Shown here piece after piece: positions 33,949-43,292 of a DNA stretch of 64,000 nt. The notes under the pieces are model-generated. The model saw nothing but the letters and a program-made list of their open reading frames with translations, had not been told where the DNA came from and made no database searches. A program made the position numbers and the translations under genes. Where the stretch lies: contig CM044877.1 in assembly GCA_024500155.1 (NCBI GenBank), positions 33,417,001 through 33,481,000 of the forward strand, in the 5' to 3' direction. Numbering within the stretch: the first letter of the stretch is position 1; every line of letters starts with the position of its first letter. This DNA comes from Chenopodium formosanum (taxonomy: Eukaryota > Streptophyta > Magnoliopsida > Caryophyllales > Amaranthaceae).

Positions 33949-34014
33949 TGATTGATTGGCCTTAAAACACCTTATACTTCTCCAAGTATCAAGTGTTTTT
34001 AAGCCAATCAATCA
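33949..34014. other. 66-nt imperfect hairpin between pol and antisense gene (T2)
   Basis: Arms TGATTGATTGGCCTTAAAAC and its near complement GTTTTTAAGCCAATCAATCA continue inward to CTTATACTT/AAGTATCAAG with a loop of about four bases. A hairpin of the same length lies at the same place in T4 (48125-48190). Confidence 0.7.
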
Positions 34015-34557
34015 ATTTCAAATGAAACCAACCACACAGTTGTCCAGGGGCAAGAGCACCCGGATTGCAAATTGCCGCATGCTTTTCAAAATTAGGCAAA
34101 ATATTAAAGAATTGCAAATATATGCAAATTTCAAATTGAAAAATCCAAACACAAATATATATAAATAACCGACTGGGTAAGAATACTTCATATTAAAAAT
34201 GGCGCAAAGGCTAGAATAATTTTTAGCCGGAATAACATCCGGAGAAGAAGCAAAAGAAAATGATTGTTAACCAACTCTACAGTTGGTAGAAATACAACAT
34301 TACACGGCATACAAGCCGGCAAAGAAAAGTAGTTGGCATACTGCCGCAAAATTTGGGGAGGCTCGCCTAAGGCTGAGGTGGAAGCTGCTGCTCCGACTTG
34401 TCTTGGCCGGTTGGGAGGGCTTCAGATTGGTCATCAGCTACTTGAGGCTAATTACCTTCATTTTGCTCTACCTCCGCCGTCTCCTCATTGTCCGACACTT
34501 CATACCCTTGCTCGGCAGCCAGTCTTAGAAGCGAGGCGGAGGAGCCTCACCCAGCAC

Positions 34558-35519
34558 TTAGGCATCATACACCTCAGTGGTGTAATCATACCTAAGTTTA
34601 TAGACTTTAAAGTCTATGTTTGGGTAGAGGAGGCTCCAAGTGATCTTCAGGCGGGCTGCATTGTCCCGCTCATTTTCCTTCATCAGTCGTTTTTGCTCCT
34701 GAGCGATCTCGTCCGACTGCTTGTTTTGCAGTTTGACAATTTCGACCCCCAAACCGGAGAAGTCTGCCCAAAGTTGGGCGTTTTCCTTGGCGGCATCTTC
34801 TAATGCCTTGAGCTCAGATTTGGCATCCTTCAGCTTTTGCTCAAGGTTATTAGCCTGGCTGGTGGCCTCATCATTTGTAGCCGTCAAGCTCCGGACCATC
34901 TCCTCCTGTTTCAACTCTACTGCTTTAATCTCTAAATCACACATATAATTAGCATATTCAGTAGAGTTGAGGTTTTCAAGGGCCCTCCGTTTGGCGTCAT
35001 TTACCTCTTCTTGTTTCCGCCTGAAGGGGCCTCGGAGTCCGTCCACTCTCAGCATTACCTGAGTAAAGAGCAGCCGGATTATGGCATACTTAATTAAAAT
35101 AAGAAATGATATTAGGAAGGTGGGGATTCTTTACCTTAGCCAGCTGGTCCATTATCCGGTCAAAGTCTACTACATGTAGATCAGGTGTTGAATTCTTCTC
35201 TGACCAGGTGAGGGTCCTCACCACCCGTTTTGCGAAACTAGCAAGATCCGGCTCGTCGGATGTAAGATCTGCACCAAAAGTAGAATTACTCTGTGAGAAG
35301 GAAGCAGCATAGTTGGCATTCATCCGTTTTGGCAGAAGAGTTTGACCGGGGAGGGTCCTTCCTAGCGGCCTTCGCAGCCAGAGCCTTTTCTAGATCTTCT
35401 CCTTGTCTTTTGAAAATCTTGGAGAAGGATCGTGGCACACGTTTTGCAGAGTCCTGCAAATTGAAAAAAAGCTAAGTATACCCAACCGGCAAACTGCCTT
35501 TGTAAAAAAAAGAAAAAAA

Positions 35520-35573
<54 letters not shown>

Positions 35574-36966
35574 TAATACTAAGTCAGGCGGTCTTACCCG
35601 GTCCTTCTTGGACTCTTTCGCTTCAACGGCTGCTTTCCTAGCAATAGCAGCCTCCTTGCGCAGTAGCGCCGCTGACTTCGCCGGGGTTTTGGCTGGGTCA
35701 ACCATCTTCAAGGCGTCAACTGCATGAATAAGATTAAAGTTAGAAGAAATTATGGAAAGTTTCTAATGTAAAAATAAAATCACAAACATTTCGGATGCAA
35801 GTGGATCTACCCTTGGGAAACATGGGACTTAACCCACAGGCGAACAAAAAGCATTCGTCCTTGAAGTAGTCCGGGTGGGGGATCCAATTTTTTGGAACTA
35901 TAATATGAGTCCCATTCCCCATGGGCTCAGTAGTGGTTTCAAAGAAACCCGGCTCCATTATTTGCTCCCGGGCCCTAGCAGATAGCTCCGGGAGAGGGCA
36001 TTTTCTGCCTAGAAGAACCGGCTCCTTGTTGTACCGGCGCAGTGTCCGGTTGTGTCTCAGAGTTGGAGAAGAAATCAAATAAAATTTATCTTTCCACCTT
36101 GACCACCTGGACACCTTGTCCAAACTCATCAAGTATTGGGGCAAGGTATAAAGAGTGTACCATGCCCCATGACCGCCTGGTGTCTTGCTCAAGTAATGCA
36201 TATGAGCGAAGGCAGAAAAGCTGGGAGCTATGTTCTGGAGCTCGCAGGCGGCAATGTAACTTAACATAATCACCCATGAGTTGGGGGTGAGTTTCCAAAC
36301 TCCCAGATCATACCCCTTTAGGATTTTCCTAATCCCGATATGGAGGGATAACCGGAGGCTGGCTTCTATAACCGCCTCGTAGCAGACAAAGTAGTGGTCC
36401 GCATTATCAATGTCATCATCCTATGCCATTACTGCATCAGCCGGCAGGACGATAATATCCTTCCTCTTTCCAAAGGGGTGCTTCTCTTTGAAAGCTCTTA
36501 AACCACTCTTTAACAGGGCAATGTCACCCGGGAGCATTGAAAACCTTTTAGGGTTGGGGTTGTCAGCTACTTTCGGCGGCTGCTGATAGTCAGCCGCAAA
36601 GTTATCCTGGTCAGAGCCAGAAGTTTTGGCCCTCGACCTTTCACCGGCCTCATCATCGCCGGATCCATTAGAGGAAGCGGCTCCTTCTCCGCCTTCCTCC
36701 CGTACGCTTGAGCTCCCGGAAGTAGAGGGAGCCTCTTTATCAGAATCACCCTCCTCTAATTCCGCATGTTCCCCATCTGGAACAATCTCATCGGCTGGCA
36801 CTGACATAGTGCGCCGGCTCCTAGATTTTCTGGCCGTCTGTTTGACTCTGGCCATCGTGTCCTGCACAGACAGTCCAGAAAAGGCACCCCCTGTTCTAGA
36901 CTTAGCCGTTCCAGGGGACTGGCTGAGTGTCCTAGGCAGTGCTGAGTGTGTGGATTGAGAACTCAT
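34558..36966 (-). pseudogene. Antisense spliced gene of T2 (gypsy-type transposon domain protein), four exons
   Basis: Opposite in strand to gag-pol. Exons by frame and GT/AG: 36966-35811, 35719-35598, 35453-35135, 35058-34558. Exon 1 starts MSSQSTHSALP, then an acidic Ser-rich region. A conserved globular part follows: KRFSMLPGDIALLKSGLRAF, YFVCYEAVIEASLRLSLHI, LTPNSWVIMLSYIAACEL, YLISSPTLRHNRTLRRYN. I associate this with the plant putative gypsy-type transposon family (PF04195-like). Exon 2 is Ala/Lys-rich. Exon 4 is a long coiled coil (ANNLEQKLKDAKSELKALED) ending TTEVYDA. Breaks: an in-frame TAG at 36423-36421 and a 1-nt shift in exon 3 near 35340. Function unknown; the family is carried by retroelements of this branch. 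Confidence 0.75.
35520..35571. repeat. (TA)n(TG)n microsatellite in an intron of the antisense gene
   Basis: About eight TA then about 18 TG/GT repeats, inside intron 2 (35597-35454). Confidence 0.95.
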
Positions 36967-37217
36967 TTTTATTTCTAAACTATGTATACAGGCGGAGAAA
37001 GAATGTATACAAGTTGAAAAAGAGAAAAGCTAAGGATGGTACAGGCGATTACCTTACTTTAGCTCTGAAAAATCTGAAAACAGCTGCAGACGGTTAACCG
37101 GGTGTTGCAACGTTAGCATGCGGAAATCCAAAAAACTTTGACGCAGACGGAAGAAGAGAATCTCTTTCTAAAAATATCTCTTTCTCTCTCTAGAAAGTCA
37201 AATGAAAATGAAGCGAG
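36967..37217 (-). other. Upstream region of the T2 antisense gene
   Basis: 250 bp with no ORF. It holds a TC/AG-rich stretch (37160-37200). No clear TATA box at the expected distance. The promoter is not identified. Confidence 0.4.
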
Positions 37218-37329
37218 AATGATTGCCGCCTGAACTAGACAGATGACGACTTTTAAATGGTATGATATTTTCTAAGTTAATCAATCATAATAATGATTGC
37301 CGCCTGAACTAGACAGATGACGACTTTTA
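37218..37329. repeat. 38-bp direct repeat, two copies
   Basis: Copies at 37218-37255 and 37292-37329 start AATGATTGCCGCCTGAACTA and are identical. The 36 bp between them contain TAAGTTAATCAATCAT, one arm of the post-pol hairpin. Confidence 0.85.
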
Positions 37330-37407
37330 TTTCTTTTAGCCCCACTATGGTGGTCATATGACCTTTGGGAGACTTAGAATATTTTTGAGACGTTTGACAT
37401 CCCATAA

Positions 37408-37728
37408 GGCAGGAGGCAAATGGCCGCCTGACTCTTCATAGGGAAGGAGGAAAATGCCGCCTGGGGGCAGGAGGCAAATGGCCGCCTGACTCTTCACAGT
37501 GTAGGAGGCAAATGGTCGTCTGGGGGCAGGAGGCAAATGGTCGCCTGACTCTTCACAGGGAAGGAGGCAAATGGCCGCCTAGGGACAGGAGGCAAATGGC
37601 CGCCTGACTCTTCATGGGGCAGGAAGCAAATAGCCGCCTGGGGGCAGGAGGCAAATGGCCGCCTGACTCTTCACAGGGCTGAAGGCAAATGGCCGCCTGG
37701 GGGTAGGAGGCAAATGGCCGCCTCGGGT
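37408..37728. repeat. 59-bp tandem repeat, about 5.5 units
   Basis: Unit starts at 37408, 37466, 37525, 37584, 37643 and 37702. Each unit holds two copies of AGGCAAATGGCCGCCT, an imperfect palindrome (AGGC...GCCT), separated by GACTCTTCACAGGG or GGGGGCAGG. Confidence 0.9.
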
Positions 37729-37734
37729 GTTTGT

Positions 37735-38110
37735 AATCCAATTATACTCTCAATGTCCTTCTACCCCATTGGGAGGACTTGTATAATTTCGGAAGGTAAT
37801 CTAGGTTAGAACTTTGGTCGATCACCGGCTGATGTCTTTTGGACATCCGGTTCCCGAAGACTTGGTCGTTCTTTAGATTACCCAGGTCAGGCGGCTATGA
37901 GTTGACTAATGAGGTCGTTCAATTTTTGCCGCCTGCATGCGTACGTAATGCAAACGATAGAGTGCTTTCTACGACGATTGCACCCGGAGGGGTGTCGCCG
38001 GACACCATTGTCCATGTTGGGACAGACGATTTTATGAAAAAAGCAACCATCCGGCCATTGGCCTTTTGTCTAGGTTGAGACCGGCTGTATAGCCACTAAG
38101 CGGTTTTGTG
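37735..38110 (-). repeat. Inverted copy of the Tat post-pol spacer
   Basis: On the minus strand it matches 33450-33850 of T2, for example TGTCCCAACATGGACAATGG (near 38020) followed by CGACACCCCTCCGG, and CGCTTAGTGGCTATAC near 38100. With 33450-33850 it forms a large inverted repeat around the antisense gene. Confidence 0.88.
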
Positions 38111-38125
38111 CCTAGTTTAGTTATC

Positions 38126-38322
38126 TAGCCATTGGCTGCATGTCACTAGGACGTTGAATTCGCTACTAAGTTTCAAACTTAGTTTATTATCCGGCCATTG
38201 GCCTCACGTCACTTGGACGTTAGTTTAGCTACTAAGTTTCAAACTTAGTTTATTATCCGGCCATTGGCCTCACGTCACTTGGACGTTGAATTAGCTACTA
38301 AGTTTCAAACTTAGTTTATTGA
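38126..38322. repeat. 66-bp tandem repeat, three units
   Basis: CTACTAAGTTTCAAACTTAG at 38163, 38229 and 38295 (spacing 66), alternating with GGCCATTGGCCTCACGTCAC. It contains the CTAAGTTT...AAACTTAG palindrome related to the 84-bp units of T2. Confidence 0.88.
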
Positions 38323-38338
38323 ATTAATAAATCAATAT

Positions 38339-38340
38339 TC

Positions 38341-38383
<43 letters not shown>
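38339..38383. repeat. (TAA)n microsatellite
   Basis: About 14 AAT units, followed by ATGATGATTATAATG. Confidence 0.95.
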
Positions 38384-38384
<1 letters not shown>

Positions 38385-38449
38385 TGATTATAATGAAAAC
38401 TCATTATAATTATTATTATTATAAGAGAATAAATAAGTAATTTATTATA

Positions 38450-41400
38450 CTGTTACCTCATACATTCAATGCTTGGCGCGACTTTGATTTGCTTTAAAAG
38501 CTTTAAGAATCGGAGCCGGAGATATCACAAGCTCCTTGATGTAGTACCATGCGGCATTTGTCATTTCATGCCGCTTGCCTTGAACTTAATTTGCCGCCTG
38601 TGCTAGCTTATACATGTTTGAACACAAGTTCTCGAAGGTTGGTCGGCTTTGAAATGTCAAGCAACTGAGCTTGAAGAATGATTTTGATCACTGATTACAC
38701 AGGCGGCTATTTTGCATAATAATGATGAACAAAGCAACCCCTGCTCACATAAGAGAACGCATCCAAATTGGCTTTAGAGCAGCTTGAGTGCAGTCGGGCT
38801 TAATGGGGACAAGAAGCAGCCCACAGCCGAGATGGATAGATGAGCAAAGCAGCCTCTACATTCAGTAGGTGCGGCTGCTCTCTCAAGGTGAGCTTCTTTG
38901 CATCAGATTGGAGGTCGAGCGGCTCCATGATTATCGACTGAGTGAGCTCAACCAATGAGATATGGAATTGAAGTTTGCTGCTAGAACAATCTTGAAAGCC
39001 AAGCTCTCGAACTCAAGAAAATAATTAGAGATTGCTTGCTCACTACTTAGACATCATACATATAGCCACAGCCGCATACATCGAGTAATTTGCAATGTCT
39101 GCCGCTTGAACAGAGCAGCCCCTACAGCCGGCTTGATTGATTTATTAAGCTTTCGAGTCGTTTGCGTGCCCTCAAATGAGGCTTTGTCGTATGCTAGCCG
39201 GTTAGGAAAGGACCCCATTTTTGTTTTCCATGTTCTCCATCAGGCTAGCTATACATGCGACAATTTATACAAGGAAATAGCTTTGATGAACAGCCTCAAA
39301 ATAATCCCCTTGAAGCAGTTGCCCGTCTCAAGAGAACTTCTAGCTAAGCATGCTTTTTGAGTGAATTGTATATTATTCTCGTACATGAGAATAATAAATG
39401 AGAGGTTTAATAGTGGATTCCCACCTAATGCTATCAAAAGGAGCTTTGTCTTGCTGTCAAAGTGCCGAATGTGGCTAATAATCTTTAAGTATGCTACTTA
39501 AGTATATTATATACTAAGTGCTGCATGCTTTTTCCACCAAAATATGTATGTACATACAAATGATAGTGCAGTTAGGCGGGTAATTCACTTTTTTTTTTTT
39601 GGAAGGTAGTGAGGCTCAAGGCTAATACGGTATTGGATACCGCCTAAAGCAGCTAACATTATTGAAGTTCTTCAATGATAATACAACCGGTATTGAGGAA
39701 CGACTCACTACCTTGCTCACCCTTAAATTTTTGGGTGAAAATATGACCATAGACAGCCCCTTCAGCCGGCTTTTGAGGATGAACAAAGCAGCCCCGCAGG
39801 TGGGCTTTGTTGAGGCATAAAGAAGCCACATAGCCGGCTTTGTTGAGGCAAGAAACAACCCCTACAGTCGAAATTAATTGATGAGCCTGGGTGCCCATAC
39901 AACTGGGATAGATTGATAAGCATGGATGCCCACACAGCCGGCTTATGTGACGAGCAAAGCTGCCACTACAGCCGGGGTGAATTGGCGAAGGAAGCTGCCC
40001 CTTGCTTGATTCATGAGAATGAGCTCTTCAAGTTGTGACAAGCGGGCATGAGATGTCAAAAATTTAGAGCTCGAGAAATGGGTTTGCTCTGATTACACAG
40101 GCGGCTTACTATACCGTCTGACCCTTGCTTAGGTTGGCTGCCGCTTGAGCAAGCTTATAATCGAGCTCTCTTGCTAGCTCACATCACAGCCGTCTTTGAG
40201 GTTATTCAAAGCAACCATGGCAGCCGGATTTAATTGGCTACAACCTAGGCGGTAAGGAGTGCAGAAATATTAATTGTTGAGTCTGACTTGTTAAGGCAAG
40301 AATAAATAATGGAGCAGCTCTCCCTTTTTTCCACCAAAGTTGTATAGTTATACAAAACGGTAGAACAGACTTTTCCTTTTTTTTTTTTTTTTTTTTTTTT
40401 AATCATAATAATGATCAATAATATAGTACCCATTGCAGCCGGCTTTGAGGTTGAACAAAGCAATCACGGCAGTCAGCTTTGATTAAAGAACAAACAGCCA
40501 TAGCAGCCGCTTAATTGAGGCAGGAAATAGCCCCACATCCGGGCTTTATTGGTGAGCAAAGCTACCCTTACAGCTGGGATAAATTGAAGCTCAAAGCAGC
40601 CATGGCAGCCGCTTAATTACGGCATCGTTCATGGCTCTGACCGGCTGACACCATTGATAATGGTAACCGACTGCTATAATACGAGTCGGCATATTCACTG
40701 CTTGTATTGGAGTTAGCTTGGGCCGTTTGATTGATCAGTGCAAAGGCCGATAATGAATACCCCCTGAGCTAGCTATAGAGCCGTCTAACTCATGCTTTCT
40801 TATTTGGCTTGATTTGCCGTTTGTATGTCAATTTGCGTGGAAATGTCGACTGTGTGCTTCAATTGAGAATAATGCGGGGAGTAGTAATATATAGACAACA
40901 TTTTTCACACACCCTTTTGCCGCTTGTGTTAATCAAACAATCAAGCAGCCATCTTGGAGGTTGAACAAGACAAACATGGCAGCCGGCCGAGTAGAGTTAA
41001 CACAACAGATATGGCAGCCGCTTAATTGATGTATAATTGATGAATATTGCAGCCACGCAGCCAGCTTAATTGAAGAACAAAGCCCTTACGGTTGTGCTTG
41101 GTAGGAGCGCAAAGTAGCCCCGCAATTGTCTGATGACCTCATTATTTATGCTGACCAGCTGCCACCATCACGGCTGCCACCATTGATGGTGGTAACTGGC
41201 TGACATTATAGATGATAGTAACCGGCTGCCACCCTTGATTAATAAACTGATGCCGGCTGACTTGTTTGCACTAAATTTAGTCATGCCGCTTATATTATTC
41301 TTAAGAGTAGAATATAGAGTTTAATAAATTACACTTGCTAGCTGTTTGAGAATAAATAACCAGACGCTTGGTTAATTACATACGGTTGCTGCCTCTTATT

Positions 41401-42012
41401 AATTTCATACTTGAGAACTCAAGCTAGCAAACTCTCTGCTTGTTACATTCTATATAATGCATGAGAATAATAAAGGGGTACCTTATTAAAACAAGTGGAG
41501 TACATAGCTAATCCCCATTTGATAGTTTGTTGCCGCCTGACAACTTTTTCACCAAGCTCTCATGCAAATTATACGATGGGCTAGCTCATCATTATAATAA
41601 AATGCCGCTTGAGAACCATTAAATTCTTATTTCTCTTTTTATCAAAAGACGAATAAGCTCATTCCATTAGTTGTCAAAACTAGTGGAATATATAGAAAAG
41701 CATGTGGCTACCGTCTGTATACATCCGACGGCATAGCATGCGGCCAACTTATTAAATGAGTTGGTTTAAAATAGTGGAGTTGGCAAATTTAGCCGTCTCA
41801 CCCCTAATATAACTTAGATTAAACGGCATTGCCCTTTAACCTTCAAAAATGCATGACTTAGTCTGACAGGCCTTTTTGGCCGCCTGACCCTCAATATTCA
41901 GCCTCATGACGCCTGCTGTACTTGACATCCGGCCTCATGACGCCTGCTGACTCCTAAAGTAGGCTCTCTCTCTTGAGTCAGTGATCCACCGTTGTGCCAT
42001 TACAGATGTGTC
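38450..42012. repeat. 3.5 kb of degenerate ~40-bp repeats, no gene
   Basis: No coding frame is credible. The stretch is full of diverged copies of a motif like GAACAAAGCAGCCCCTACAG followed by CCGGCTTAATTGATGA (for example 39109, 39781, 39950, 40450, 40560, 41085). T-runs occur near 39590 and 40378-40400. It may be the expanded untranslated region of T5. Confidence 0.6.
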
Positions 42013-42030
42013 TCCCCACAGACGGCGCCA
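42013..42030 (-). other. T5 primer-binding site
   Basis: TGGCGCCGTCTGTGGGGA on the minus strand, as in T1-T3, next to the LTR at 42033. Confidence 0.75.
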
Positions 42031-42032
42031 AA

Positions 42033-42519
42033 TGTTTTGGGGTTTTTTGTACGTACCTGAATGGAGGGTGTGTACGTCCCTCGGGAGACAGATCTGCAAT
42101 GCAACACTCGAACGGCCCGATCACCTGCAAAACAACGGACCCCGGGGAGGCCGGAGGTCTGCCTCCGACGATCAAGTCAGTGACCGAAATAATGTATTTT
42201 AGAGAGAGAAAGTAGAGAGAAGGGAGAGTAAATGTGGGGGGCATTGCCCTTGGAGAGAGAATTGGATCCCTTGAAACTGATGTAAAGATCAGTATTTTTA
42301 GAGCATTGGGATATGTGCCTCTTAGGTTATTTAACCTAAGTAGATTGGCTTCCCACCGTTTTACGGTTTCTAGGGTTGTGGGCTTAGAGCCCATTTTCAC
42401 CCTTCTATCACTGAGTGACACGTGTCATGCTCTAATTGGCTCATTGAGCGCTGAGCTTGCGGACATGTGTCGAGGTGGCATTGGTCCACATATACAGGGG
42501 GTATTTTTACCCCCAAACA
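42033..42519 (-). repeat. T5 LTR (487 bp), diverged Tat subfamily
   Basis: Ends CCCCAAAACA beside the primer site and starts TGTTTGGGGG at 42519. The middle differs clearly from T1 (extra CGTACCTGAATGGAGGG near the U5 end), so it is an older or separate subfamily. Confidence 0.8.
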
Positions 42520-42750
42520 CATTCAATCAATTATTACACCTACATTCTCTCTCATCAGAGAAGCACCTGAGCTTGGAATCCAAGCAGATCCCCACCTAAA
42601 TTTCCGCACTCTTTATTCTCTTTCAAGTTACTAACTTGATCTTCGGAGGCAGAGCTCCAACCACCCGGAGTCTCCGTTGTTTTGTAGGTACAACTCAGCC
42701 GGACCAATCTTTGTGACGTAACTCTCCCGAGGGACAAAAACACCCAAACA
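42520..42750 (+). repeat. Isolated R-U5 piece of a Tat LTR, plus strand
   Basis: Matches 20908-21147 of T2 up to the LTR end (CACCCAAACA), but no primer site follows and no U3 precedes. It begins close to where transcription should start. Could be the rest of the T2 3' LTR. Confidence 0.75.
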
Positions 42751-42921
42751 CATCGTTTTTTAGGGGCCCCTTGGGATTTGGGCTTTGAAAGCCGCCATTC
42801 CTAGGGGGCAATATCCGCTCGACACGTGTCACCATCTAGAAGGTCAAAGTTGGCGCCCCTTCCAGTGACACGTGTCATGCTTTGATTGGTCCACTTGGCA
42901 GGGTATAAAGTACCCAAATCA
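42751..42921 (-). repeat. T4 3' LTR, U3 portion
   Basis: Minus strand starts TGATTTGGGTACTTTATACC and contains two ACACGTGTCA palindromes, as in U3 of T1. R and U5 are missing. Confidence 0.72.
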
Positions 42922-43292
42922 TTTGCCCCTCACAGGGGGCCATGTGCTTGCCATGTGCCGTCTGTGACAGGTGTCGGGTTATAAGGGGTTGGTTTTTTAA
43001 CCATTTACCATGGGCGAATATAAGGATATTTACCCTAGATTCTTTATCCTTTCTATAAATAGGGGTTGACCACCCTTCATTTTTTCACACTTTTGTGAAT
43101 ATTTCGAGAGAATCCAAAGCCTTTGACTTCTGAACTCTTGACTAGTTCTTTGCAAGCATTCGACAATCGTTCGCAAGTTTGTCTGTAAACAGACGTCCAA
43201 ACTTCTTGTAGCCGTCTCCTATTACCTCTTTAAAGATAACCGTTTACTTCTTTTTCTTTCTTGTTTACTTTTTCCTTGCTTAGTTTTTAAAA
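42922..43292 (+). promoter_or_regulatory. Putative promoter and leader of the T4 antisense gene
   Basis: TATAAATA at 43055-43062 in TCTATAAATAGGGGTTGACC, about 230 bp before the ATG at 43293, followed by a T/C-rich leader without an ORF. TATA spacing fits a plant pol II promoter; activity is not shown. Confidence 0.5.

Larger units (their letters stand above)
33122..34557 (+). other. T2 post-pol spacer
   Basis: No gene supported. It contains three ~84-bp tandem units (33160-33440) and a block at 33450-33850 that recurs in T3 (61190-61464) and, inverted, in T5 (37735-38110). It also holds a 66-nt hairpin (33949-34014), and then a purine-rich stretch leading to the 3' end of the antisense gene. 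Confidence 0.75.
20840..37217 (+). mobile_element. Tat-lineage element T2 (5' truncated, carries C1 and an antisense gene)
   Basis: Plus-strand element: truncated 5' LTR, primer site, gag-protease, [C1 insertion], pol, spacer with 84-bp repeats, hairpin, and antisense gene. Its right end is uncertain: near 37218 the sequence changes to a Tat piece in the opposite orientation (T5). An R-U5 piece at 42520-42750 could be its 3' LTR. Decayed: the protease reads DTD and the RT site YIYD, so it is dead. Confidence 0.8.
37218..42519 (-). mobile_element. T5: minus-strand Tat-derived piece with LTR and primer site but no gag-pol
   Basis: Read from the right: LTR 42519-42033, primer site 42030-42013, 3.7 kb without coding signal (41990-38390), 66-bp repeats, the inverted post-pol spacer (38110-37735), 59-bp repeats, and half of the hairpin (about 37300-37250). 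The spacer identity and LTR show Tat origin. The absence of gag and pol between them suggests either a large non-autonomous derivative or deletion and replacement. The left end and any 3' LTR are missing. Confidence 0.6.

Noticed and set aside
34333..34803. 156-codon plus-strand ORF
   Set aside because: It is mostly the reverse of the coiled-coil exon of the antisense gene and has no domain of its own.
37408..37728. CRISPR-like array
   Set aside because: The 59-bp units are contiguous repeats with no unique spacers, in a plant retroelement setting.
39106..39360. 84-codon ORF in the repeat field
   Set aside because: No similarity I recognise, surrounded by degenerate repeats, no conserved counterpart.
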